NCBI GenBank assembly: GCA_902782885.1
Contig: CACZOW010000267.1
Location: 1 to 23,545 of the forward strand
DNA: 23,545 bases
DNA from: an uncultured Ruminococcus sp.
GTDB lineage: Bacteria; Bacillota; Clostridia; UBA1212; UBA1255
Reading direction: 5' to 3'
The position numbers and the translations under genes were made by a program. Shown one piece after another: positions 7,484-13,782 of the stretch. Each line of letters opens with the position of its first letter. The stretch's first letter is position 1. The notes under the pieces are model-generated. The model made no database searches. It saw only the letters and a program-made list of their open reading frames with translations, and was not told the DNA's origin.

Positions 7484-8327
7484 GGCAGTTGAGACCCCAT
7501 CCGATGCCGAGCAGATTGTCCTCTACGCCCTCAAACTCCAGAGAGAGGAAACCGTCGTAGCCGGCCGCCTTCAGGATGCGGACGCATTGACCCACCTGTA
7601 CGACGCCGTGACCGAGGATCGCGCCGCGCAGCCAGTTCTGGGCGCGCGTGGGGAACCAGCCCGCTCCGGGGCAATCCTCGCTGCCGGGTTTATAGTGAAA
7701 GTCTTTGCAGTGCACGTGCTTCGCGTACGGCGCCATGATGCTGACGGACTTTACGGGGTCTTCGTCGGCGCACATGAAATTGCCTATATCGATCAGCGCA
7801 CCGAAATTGCGGTGATCCACCGTGTTGATCAGCTTTTCAACCCGCGCGGCATCCTGTGAAAAATAGCCGTGATTCTCGGTCATGGTTCCCACGCCCAGCG
7901 ATTCGGCGTACTCGGTCACGCGCCGGCAGCCTTCCGCCAGCCGGGGAAGTGCGTTGTCGTAGCCGAGCCCCGCTTTTTTACCGTTCTCCGGCCGCATTCC
8001 GTACGCCACGTCGTGACGCATGTTCCGTACGCCCATCGCGGCGGCAAAATCCACCTGCGCCTTCACGCGTTCGATCTCCTTATCCAGATCACCGCCGGAA
8101 CCGTACAAAAAATCCGCGCCGACGCAGTATGATACGGCGGTCAATCCTTTTTCCGCGATACGTTCCCGCACCGCGCGGGCAACGTCCGGATCCAGCCCTT
8201 TTGACCAGCCGCCCTCCGAAAATTCTATTCCGTCAAATCCCATTTCCGCGGCCTTGTCTATCACGCCGAGGATCCCCAGGCGGTCAACATACCCGCCGAA
8301 ACTGTACGAACTTACACAAGTCTTCAT
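7461..8327 (-). CDS. Sugar phosphate isomerase/epimerase, xylose-isomerase-like TIM barrel
   Basis: A 288-residue cytoplasmic protein of the AP_endonuc_2/xylose isomerase-like family, which includes IolE, IolI, ketose 3-epimerases and L-ribulose phosphate epimerases. Typical positions are visible: KTCVSSYSF strand 1, GFDGIEFSEGG, TENHGYF (metal-binding Glu), LIDIGNF (Asp), HVHCKDFHY (His), and LSLEFEG (Glu), so the metal site appears intact. The start ATG at 8327 has AAGGAG 7 bases upstream and a good promoter further up. It is transcribed towards the methyltransferase and overlaps its 3' end by 23 bases; no terminator separates them. The substrate is unknown. Confidence 0.88.
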   Translation of the reverse strand: MKTCVSSYSFGGYVDRLGILGVIDKAAEMGFDGIEFSEGGWSKGLDPDVARAVRERIAEKGLTAVSYCVGADFLYGSGGDLDKEIERVKAQVDFAAAMGVRNMRHDVAYGMRPENGKKAGLGYDNALPRLAEGCRRVTEYAESLGVGTMTENHGYFSQDAARVEKLINTVDHRNFGALIDIGNFMCADEDPVKSVSIMAPYAKHVHCKDFHYKPGSEDCPGAGWFPTRAQNWLRGAILGHGVVQVGQCVRILKAAGYDGFLSLEFEGVEDNLLGIGWGLNCLTRLLSR

Positions 8328-8358
8328 AATGCTGCTCCTTTCGGATTATCTGATACGG

Positions 8359-8387
8359 ATTTTAGCATTCTTTTGGCGCGGATACAA
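8359..8387 (-). promoter_or_regulatory. Promoter of the isomerase/epimerase gene
   Basis: On the minus strand TTGTAT (8387-8382) and TAAAAT (8364-8359) are 17 bases apart. The -35 lies only 8 bases from the -35 of the divergent promoter at 8396, so the two polymerases probably compete or share regulators. Confidence 0.7.
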
Positions 8388-8395
8388 GGGGACGC

Positions 8396-8425
8396 TTGAC
8401 AACTTGAACACTTTTAGGATATAAG
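8396..8425 (+). promoter_or_regulatory. Promoter of the DUF1295 gene
   Basis: A consensus TTGACA (8396-8401) is followed after 18 bases by TATAAG (8420-8425). Just downstream, GCCG (8435-8438) with CGGC (8454-8457) and CCC (8441-8443) with GGG (8449-8451) can form a small hairpin in the leader. Confidence 0.75.
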
Positions 8426-8493
8426 GTTTTTATTGCCGGCCCCTGTTCGGGTACGGCGGCAGATCCGGCGCACGCCTCAGGAGGAGCAGCAGT

Positions 8494-9351
8494 ATGAGCG
8501 AGAAAAACAAAGGAATGCTGGCGGACGTCGCCATTTACGCGGTCGCTTTTGCCATTGGCGCCGTTCCGTTTTATATGATCGGCAATATGTTTATTGCCGC
8601 CGCGGTGTTTACGGCGCTGGCAACGGTGCTGGTGTTCGCTGCCTCCTGCGCGCTGAAAGACGTGTCGGTGTATGACCCGTACTGGAGCGTTGCCCCCGTG
8701 GTGATACTGCTTTTGTGCATGATCAAATACGGTTATTGGAACGTCAATTCCTTCATTCTGCTCGCCGTTGTGACGGTCTGGGCCGCACGGCTCACGGGCA
8801 ACTGGTACATTACATACAAAGGGATCGGACAAGAGGACTGGAGATATGCGCAGTACCGGCAGAAGTGTTCGAAGCCCGTCTTCTATCTTATCAGCTTTTT
8901 CGGCCTGCATTTCGTGCCGACGGTCGTGGTCTATCTCGGCCTGGTGAGCGGACTGCTGTCAATACAGCAAACGCGTTTCGCGCCGCTGTCAATTATCGGC
9001 ATCGCGGTGATGCTGGGCGCCGTGCTGCTGGAATTATTGTCGGATACGGCGATCCACAAATTTCTGCGTGAGCATCGCGGGGAAAAGCGCACCTGCGACA
9101 TATCCGTCTGGAGATATTCGCGCCATCCGAATTATCTGGGAGAAATGTCTTTCTGGACCGGAATGTACATCTATTTCGTACCGCTGTATCCGGATAAATG
9201 GTATCTCGGGCTGGGCTTCCTTACGATCATCGCGCTGTTCCTTTCGGTGTCGATCCCGATGATGGAAAAGCATAACATGGAGCGCCGCGTTGACTACGCG
9301 GAGTACAGATCCCGGACGTCTGTACTGCTGCTTTTGCCGCCTAAAAAGTGA
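8494..9351 (+). CDS. DUF1295 / steroid 5-alpha-reductase-like membrane protein
   Basis: A 285-residue polytopic membrane protein with about seven hydrophobic segments (around 11-27, 31-52, 65-77, 84-98, 129-152, 163-182, 236-256). DPYWSVAPV (61-69) and WRYSRHPNYLGE (206-217) are hallmark motifs of PF06966, related to steroid 5-alpha reductases and isoprenylcysteine methyltransferase-type enzymes; the RHPNY loop is the conserved cofactor-side motif. Bacterial members are assumed to reduce or modify a lipid, but the substrate is unknown. GGAGGA lies 8 bases before the ATG. It forms a divergent pair with the isomerase gene. After the stop, ACGG...CCGT followed by seven T (about 9352-9378) could be a weak terminator. 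Confidence 0.85.
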   Translation: MSEKNKGMLADVAIYAVAFAIGAVPFYMIGNMFIAAAVFTALATVLVFAASCALKDVSVYDPYWSVAPVVILLLCMIKYGYWNVNSFILLAVVTVWAARLTGNWYITYKGIGQEDWRYAQYRQKCSKPVFYLISFFGLHFVPTVVVYLGLVSGLLSIQQTRFAPLSIIGIAVMLGAVLLELLSDTAIHKFLREHRGEKRTCDISVWRYSRHPNYLGEMSFWTGMYIYFVPLYPDKWYLGLGFLTIIALFLSVSIPMMEKHNMERRVDYAEYRSRTSVLLLLPPKK

Positions 9352-9374
9352 ACGGCAGTACGATATATCCGTTT

Positions 9375-9404
9375 TTTTGCCAAAATGCGGATATTTTGCC
9401 AAAA
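9375..9404. promoter_or_regulatory. Two identical 11-bp palindromes, possible operator
   Basis: TTTTGCCAAAA occurs at 9375-9385 and again at 9394-9404, 19 bases apart start to start. Each copy is a perfect inverted repeat around a central C. The pair ends 5 bases upstream of the -35 of the next promoter, where an activator or repressor would bind. No cognate regulator is adjacent. Confidence 0.5.
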
Positions 9405-9409
9405 ACATA

Positions 9410-9438
9410 TTGAATAATCGCATTAATTGTGTTATAGT
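9410..9438 (+). promoter_or_regulatory. Promoter of the small acidic protein / RT locus
   Basis: TTGAAT (9410-9415) and TATAGT (9433-9438) with a 17-base spacer, followed by AGGAGGT at 9450-9456. No comparably good promoter is seen between this gene and the reverse transcriptase, so it may drive the whole locus. Confidence 0.7.
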
Positions 9439-9462
9439 CATAAAAAAACAGGAGGTAAGCAT

Positions 9463-9996
9463 ATGAGCTTCTTATCCAAACTGTTCGGCGGCGATAAAGA
9501 TGCCGAGAAGACTGCGAGAGATCTGCTGAAAGGATTATTCGGCGAAAACGCCAAAAAAGACGATAAACCCGAAGAAAAACCCGAGGAGCCTGCGCAGGAA
9601 AACAATACGTCTGCTCCGGCCGACAACAGTTCCGACGCCGCTAGTTCCGGACCTTCCGGCGATTCCTGGGGCGACGATATGCCTGCGGAAGAGAACCAGT
9701 ACAACTATAACGGCCACTTCACGGCATATTTTGAGAATATCTTCAATACCGAATTTGCCGCGTACCGCTATGAAAAAGCAGTGCTTTATGAAGACCGCCG
9801 CATCGTTTATTACTTCTACTCCGGAGACGCGAAAGTCCTTGCCGTGGAGCTTATGACCGATAAGAGCGACGCCCGCAAATTCCGGAACGATTGCAGGAAA
9901 GCCGGCCTCGCGTACGTGCGCTTCTACTTCAACCACCCAGGCTGGTGGAACACGCGCAGCTACGTAGTACGGCGCATCAAAGAAGCCCTTAACTGA
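9463..9996 (+). CDS. Small acidic two-part protein, possible nuclease-fold C-terminus
   Basis: I do not recognise this 177-residue protein. Residues 1-30 are a probable amphipathic helix (MSFLSKLFGG..LLKGLFGENA); 31-80 is a disordered Lys/Glu/Pro/Ser-rich linker; 85-177 is a compact alpha/beta domain. In that domain, strand LAVELMTDKS followed by D-x-x-R-x5-G-LAYVRF and a terminal helix VVRRIKEAL copies the layout of DUF559/Vsr-like PD-(D/E)xK proteins, where an acidic strand is followed by a helix and a G-x-x-V-x-R-F strand. This is weak pattern evidence; a full catalytic triad is not visible. The start is firm: AGGAGGT is 6 bases upstream and a promoter precedes it. It lies 172 bases before the reverse transcriptase, with the inverted-repeat element between them, so it may be part of the same locus. 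Confidence 0.75.
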   Translation: MSFLSKLFGGDKDAEKTARDLLKGLFGENAKKDDKPEEKPEEPAQENNTSAPADNSSDAASSGPSGDSWGDDMPAEENQYNYNGHFTAYFENIFNTEFAAYRYEKAVLYEDRRIVYYFYSGDAKVLAVELMTDKSDARKFRNDCRKAGLAYVRFYFNHPGWWNTRSYVVRRIKEALN

Positions 9997-10008
9997 TTCT
10001 TCAGTTTC

Positions 10009-10154
10009 GTAAAAAAGCAGAGAGAGAATGCTCAGCGCCTGCGGCGGACCCGGCTCGGAATATGATTAATGCTTCGCAGGCAGCGTTTCCGCGTACGGTC
10101 TTGTATAATTCCATAATTAATGGAATTTAACGTCTTCTCTTTCTGCTTTTTTAC
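10009..10154 (+). ncRNA. Candidate structured RNA enclosed by a 20-bp inverted repeat, upstream of RT
   Basis: The left arm 10009-10028 (GTAAAAAAGCAG...) and right arm 10135-10154 (...CTGCTTTTTTAC) pair over 20 positions, one being G-U. Inside the 106-nt interior, helix 1 joins 10035-10043 to 10075-10084 (seven Watson-Crick pairs, a bulged A10082, two more pairs; G10044-U10074 can extend it), and helix 2 is AATTCCAT (10107-10114) with ATGGAATT (10120-10127) around a five-base loop. A near-pure purine tract (10011-10028) forms the left arm. The right arm ends 14 bases before the reverse transcriptase start. The layout resembles a retron msr-msd with its a1/a2 arms, and an RT template/primer RNA is my inference. 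No dedicated promoter is visible; alternatives are an mRNA leader structure or a remnant mobile element. Confidence 0.5.
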
Positions 10155-10168
10155 TTTTATGTTGTCCC

Positions 10169-11428
10169 ATGTCGCTTCTGGATAAGCTGGGAGATCCCGC
10201 CGTATGGGAGTCCTTCTACGAATATAAAAGTTCGCTCGCCGTGCCGAAGGAATCCACGCGCGCGCTCAGGACGTTTATTGACGAAAAACGGTTCCTGCCC
10301 GTGTATGAGGCGATCCGCTCGGGGGCGCGTTTCCCCCTGCCGCGCAAGTCGGTCATATCCAAAACGGGTTCCTCAAAAAAGCGTGTAGTGTATACGTACC
10401 CGGAGCCGGAAAATACCGTACTCAAACTGCTTACATTCTTGCTTTTGCGAAAGTACGACGGCCTGTTCTCGCCGGGACTTTATTCGTTCCGTCCGGGCCG
10501 GACGGCCAAGGATGCGGTGCGGCGGCTGCTGCGCACCGGCGGACTTGAAAAGATGTATGCTTATAAAGTCGATATCCACGATTACTTTAATTCGGTGTCG
10601 GTGGATATGCTGCTCGGACAGCTGGAAGATACGCTCGGAGATGACGGAGAACTGTACGGTTTTCTCTCGGGGCTGCTCACGGAACCGTGCGTGCTCGAAC
10701 GCGGCAGGCCCGTGGAAGAGCAAAAGGGAGTAATGGCGGGAACGCCGTTGTCCGCGTTTTACGCAAATCTGTTTCTGGCGGGACTTGACCGCCATTTCGA
10801 AGACGCGGGCGTGATATACTCGCGTTATTCCGACGACATCATATTGTTCACGGAAACGCCCGAAGAACTGCGCAATTGCGAGCTTTACATCGGCGCGTAC
10901 CTGGACGGCTGCGGACTGGAGGTCAATCCTTCAAAAGAGGAACGGTACGCTCCCGGCGAAGGCTTCACGTTCCTGGGATTCCGCGTGGATGGGGACAAAG
11001 TAGACATTGCCCCCGCGACGCTCAAAAAACTTAAGCAGAAGATGCGGCGCAAACGCGACGCGCTCGGACGCTGGTACAAGCGAAACGGCTATGACGGCGG
11101 CAAAGCGGCCAAGGCCTTTATACGCGTGTTCAACCGCAAGCTGCTGGAATCTCCCCGGGACAACGAACTCTCCTGGTCCTGCTGGTTTTTCCCCGTGATC
11201 AATACCTCTGAGAGTCTCCGCAAGATCGACAGCTACGCGCAGGACTGCCTGCGGTACCTGGTGAGCGGCACTCATACGAAAGCGCGCTACAATGTGCGCT
11301 ACGATGATCTGAAAGCCCTGGGGTACCGGTCGCTGGTGCATGAGTTCTACCTGCATACAGAGCAGGAACGCGCACGTTGCCGTAACGCCGGACCGATGCC
11401 GGAGCGCGAAGAGGTGCTGCCCTCATGA
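10169..11428 (+). CDS. Stand-alone reverse transcriptase
   Basis: An RNA-directed DNA polymerase of 419 residues. The RT blocks appear in order: PLPRKSVISK (57-66), SFRPGRTAKDAV (106-117, like group II enzymes), AYKVDIHDYF with Asp135, QKGVMAGTPLSAFYAN (185-200), YSRYSDDIILF with Asp222/Asp223 of the YxDD box, GLEVNPSKE (249-257) and FTFLGFRVD (266-274). A helical thumb (about 280-330) and a conserved-looking tail (WFFPVINT, HTKARYNVRYDDLKALGYRSLVHEFY) follow. No HNH, maturase DNA-binding or other domain is attached, and I do not see the NAxxH and VTG motifs of classical retron RTs. It therefore belongs to a group-II-like or unassigned RT class. The start is unusual: no Shine-Dalgarno is present, only a T-rich stretch and the right arm of the inverted repeat. 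It overlaps the hydrolase start by ATGA. Confidence 0.95.
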   Translation: MSLLDKLGDPAVWESFYEYKSSLAVPKESTRALRTFIDEKRFLPVYEAIRSGARFPLPRKSVISKTGSSKKRVVYTYPEPENTVLKLLTFLLLRKYDGLFSPGLYSFRPGRTAKDAVRRLLRTGGLEKMYAYKVDIHDYFNSVSVDMLLGQLEDTLGDDGELYGFLSGLLTEPCVLERGRPVEEQKGVMAGTPLSAFYANLFLAGLDRHFEDAGVIYSRYSDDIILFTETPEELRNCELYIGAYLDGCGLEVNPSKEERYAPGEGFTFLGFRVDGDKVDIAPATLKKLKQKMRRKRDALGRWYKRNGYDGGKAAKAFIRVFNRKLLESPRDNELSWSCWFFPVINTSESLRKIDSYAQDCLRYLVSGTHTKARYNVRYDDLKALGYRSLVHEFYLHTEQERARCRNAGPMPEREEVLPS

Positions 11429-12312
11429 ATGTATTTCGTCTGATGCGGGATATGCGCCGGCCGAAAGATCTTGACGCTGTAACGATCCGTCCGCGCCTCG
11501 GCGGCCGCCGCGTGCCGCTTATAATATTGCGCCCAAAGAAACTGCCCGCACCGGGTCCCGGTCTGCTTTGGATTCACGGCGGCGGTTATTTTCTGGGAAT
11601 GAAGGAAATGGTATACAGTTCGGTCGCGGCGGAACTGGTGCGCACATACGGTATCACAGTCATTTCACCCGGATACCGGCTGGCGCTGCATAAGCCGTAT
11701 CCCGCGGCGCTGGAAGACTGCTACCGGGCATTGATATATATGCGGGACAATGCCGCCGCTCTCAACATCGCTCCGGATAAACTGATGGCCGGCGGCGTGA
11801 GCGCCGGCGGGGGACTGTGCGCGGCTTTGTGCATGCTGGCTCGGGACCGCGGCGAGGTCAATATCTCGTTCCAGATGCCGCTGTATCCCATGCTGGACAA
11901 TTTCGACACGGCATCTTCCCGGGACAACCACGGCAAAGTCTGGAACACGCGCCGCAATCATTTCGGCTGGCGCGTCTATCTGCGCCGAGACGCGAAAAAA
12001 GCGGTCTCGCCATACGCTTCTCCGGCGCGGCAGACCGACTACTCCGGATTGCCTCCGTGCTACACTTTTGTGGGCGATGGGGAGCCTTTTTACTGCGAGA
12101 CGCTGGAATACGTCGACAACCTCCGCAAAGCCGGCATTTCCGCCGATGCGGACGTGTACCATACCGACGTACACGCGTTCGACCTGATGCGAAAGGACGA
12201 AGAACCGGCGCTCGAAGCCAAACGCGTCTTTTCGGAGCGTTTCGGCAAAGCCGCCGGTCTCAGTCGCGGTTGTACAGCTGATTCTGACGCTTCCAGTACA
12301 CCCGGTCAATGA
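11425..12312 (+). CDS. Alpha/beta hydrolase, HSL family (family IV) esterase-like
   Basis: A 295-residue predicted carboxylesterase without signal peptide. It has HGGG (51-54, oxyanion hole), GVSAGG (124-129) with nucleophile Ser126, VGDGEPF (216-222) where Glu220 stands where many relatives have Asp, and DVHAFDL with His250; the triad therefore looks complete as Ser-Glu-His. The ATG overlaps the RT stop (ATGA), with GAGGTG 8 bases upstream, so translation should be coupled to the RT. The substrate is unknown. The gene ends inside the convergent amylomaltase gene: its last 53 bases, encoding about 17 low-complexity residues (SRGCTADSDASSTPGQ), overlap that gene's 3' end and look like a run-on tail. 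It may simply be a metabolic esterase, but the tight coupling makes a functional link to the RT plausible. Confidence 0.88.
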   Translation: MNVFRLMRDMRRPKDLDAVTIRPRLGGRRVPLIILRPKKLPAPGPGLLWIHGGGYFLGMKEMVYSSVAAELVRTYGITVISPGYRLALHKPYPAALEDCYRALIYMRDNAAALNIAPDKLMAGGVSAGGGLCAALCMLARDRGEVNISFQMPLYPMLDNFDTASSRDNHGKVWNTRRNHFGWRVYLRRDAKKAVSPYASPARQTDYSGLPPCYTFVGDGEPFYCETLEYVDNLRKAGISADADVYHTDVHAFDLMRKDEEPALEAKRVFSERFGKAAGLSRGCTADSDASSTPGQ

Positions 12313-13657
12313 GCCCCAGCTGCGATGCCGTAAAGCGTATGGCCCAGTTGCCGTCCGCTACGCCCGGCGTATTCATGCGGGTATCCATGCCGTATTCCAG
12401 CAGGTCCTGTATCGGGAATATCACGCGCTCGGCAGCGGAGCGCAGCAGCGTTTTTATAATATAGGGGCAGGCGTATTTGCCGTCGCTGCCGATATAACCT
12501 ATGTAATCCAGCATGCGCGCCCGGTCGTCTTCGCTCATATCGAAAATGTAGCCCAGCAGCGTGTTGTTGTCGTGAGTGCCGGAATACGCCACCACATTTG
12601 CCGGGTAATAGTGGGGCAGGTGCGGATTGTCCCCGGACAGAAACGCGAACTGGAATACCCGCATGCCGGGAAGACCGGTCTCTTCCAGCAGTTTGCGCAC
12701 GTCGTCGTCAATATCGCCCAGATCCTCGGCGATTATAAGTTTTCCGGCGGCAACAGCCTTCAGCTCTTCCACAAATTCGCGCCCGGGTCCCTTCTCCCAG
12801 TGGCCTTCTTTGGCGGACGCGGCGCCGGCGGGCACCGACCAGTACGCGGAGAACCCCCGGAAATGATCTATCCGGATCCCGTCGAACAGCCGCAGCTGAT
12901 GACGAACCCGCGCTTTCCACCAGCGGTAGCCGGTCTTGCGCATTGCCTCCCAGTCGTACAGCGGATTGCCCCAGAGCTGGCCGTCTTCGGCGAAATAATC
13001 CGGCGGCACGCCCGCTATTGCCAGCGGTTCCTTCGTCTGCGGATCCAGCAGGAATTCTTCCGGGTGCGCTTTCACGTCCGAAGAGTCCGGCGCCAGATAG
13101 ATCGGAATATCGCCGATGATCTCGATGCCTTTTGAGTTTGCGTACTGTTTAACCGTATTCCACTCGGCGAGGAACTCGTACTGCATGAAAATATGATAAA
13201 AAAGCGCGTCGGGGCGCCCGGGTTCCTTTTCCGCCATAAACTCACAGAACTCGTACAGTTCCGGGATCTCTCGCACATGTTCGGTCATCGCGTCACGCTC
13301 GCGGGGGGCAACGCGCTGCGACGCGCGGTACAGCAGCTCCAGGCGCTCTTTAAACAGCCGCTCATATTCGCACAGGAAGGGCGTACGCTGACGCGCGGCG
13401 TCGAGCTCGGCCTTCGAGATCAGATGCTTTTCGAACAGCGTCGGAAGGTCAATAAAGAACGGATTGCCCGCGAAGCCGGACAACGACTTATACGGTGAAC
13501 CGTTGACGTCCGGCCAGCCGAAGGGCAGCGTCTGCCACATCGAGAATCCGGCTCCGGCCAGAAAGTCAACGAAGTCTAACGCTTCTTTGCCGAATGAACC
13601 GCAGGAGTAATCTCCCGGAAGCGTAGAAATATGCATCAATATACCGGATCGTCTCAT
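12260..13657 (-). CDS. malQ: 4-alpha-glucanotransferase (amylomaltase), GH77
   Basis: Transfers alpha-1,4-glucan segments between maltodextrins in the cytoplasm. The 465-residue protein starts MRRSGILMHISTLPG, as in clostridial MalQ, and contains the catalytic residues in typical settings: GIRIDHFRG (Asp264, nucleophile), IIAEDLG (Glu311, acid/base) and SGTHDNNT (Asp363, transition-state stabiliser). It is slightly shorter than the usual ~500 residues. AGGAG lies about 8 bases before the ATG, and a near-perfect promoter precedes it. It is transcribed in the same direction as the AraC regulator upstream and convergent with the hydrolase, overlapping its end by 53 bases. Confidence 0.95.
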   Translation of the reverse strand: MRRSGILMHISTLPGDYSCGSFGKEALDFVDFLAGAGFSMWQTLPFGWPDVNGSPYKSLSGFAGNPFFIDLPTLFEKHLISKAELDAARQRTPFLCEYERLFKERLELLYRASQRVAPRERDAMTEHVREIPELYEFCEFMAEKEPGRPDALFYHIFMQYEFLAEWNTVKQYANSKGIEIIGDIPIYLAPDSSDVKAHPEEFLLDPQTKEPLAIAGVPPDYFAEDGQLWGNPLYDWEAMRKTGYRWWKARVRHQLRLFDGIRIDHFRGFSAYWSVPAGAASAKEGHWEKGPGREFVEELKAVAAGKLIIAEDLGDIDDDVRKLLEETGLPGMRVFQFAFLSGDNPHLPHYYPANVVAYSGTHDNNTLLGYIFDMSEDDRARMLDYIGYIGSDGKYACPYIIKTLLRSAAERVIFPIQDLLEYGMDTRMNTPGVADGNWAIRFTASQLGLIDRVYWKRQNQLYNRD

Positions 13658-13714
13658 ATGGCTCTCCTGAAATCAGAATGGGAATCGCGGCGCTTACGCC
13701 TCCGCTTCCGGGCT

Positions 13715-13743
13715 TTTATACTATAAATCGCGCGTGCTGTCAA
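13715..13743 (-). promoter_or_regulatory. Promoter of malQ
   Basis: On the minus strand TTGACA (13743-13738) and TATAAA (13720-13715) are spaced by 17 bases. The leader to the start codon is about 50 bases. The promoter lies 39 bases beyond the stop of the AraC regulator gene, so malQ can be expressed independently of it. Confidence 0.8.
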
Positions 13744-13782
13744 ATGATCTTGAGCAGGCGGGCGTGAAGACGGCAGCGTACG

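Noticed and set aside
10104..10109. TATAAT as an internal promoter for the RT
   Set aside because: No -35-like hexamer at 16-18 bases upstream and no extended -10; it is also partly inside helix 2.
10062..10130. A 22-codon open frame inside the candidate RNA (ATG to TAA)
   Set aside because: No good ribosome binding site, and it runs through both internal hairpins; probably chance.
10009..10154. A miniature transposable element with 20-bp terminal repeats
   Set aside because: No target-site duplication is seen at the flanks and no second copy is in the window. It cannot be fully excluded without the rest of the genome.
10009..11428. A classical retron
   Set aside because: The arrangement fits, but the RT lacks the NAxxH and VTG motifs and has group-II-like FRPGR; I kept it as retron-like only in layout.
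10009..11428. A group II intron with its encoded RT
   Set aside because: No maturase DNA-binding or HNH domain in the protein, and no domain V-like hairpin is visible downstream, where the hydrolase gene starts immediately.
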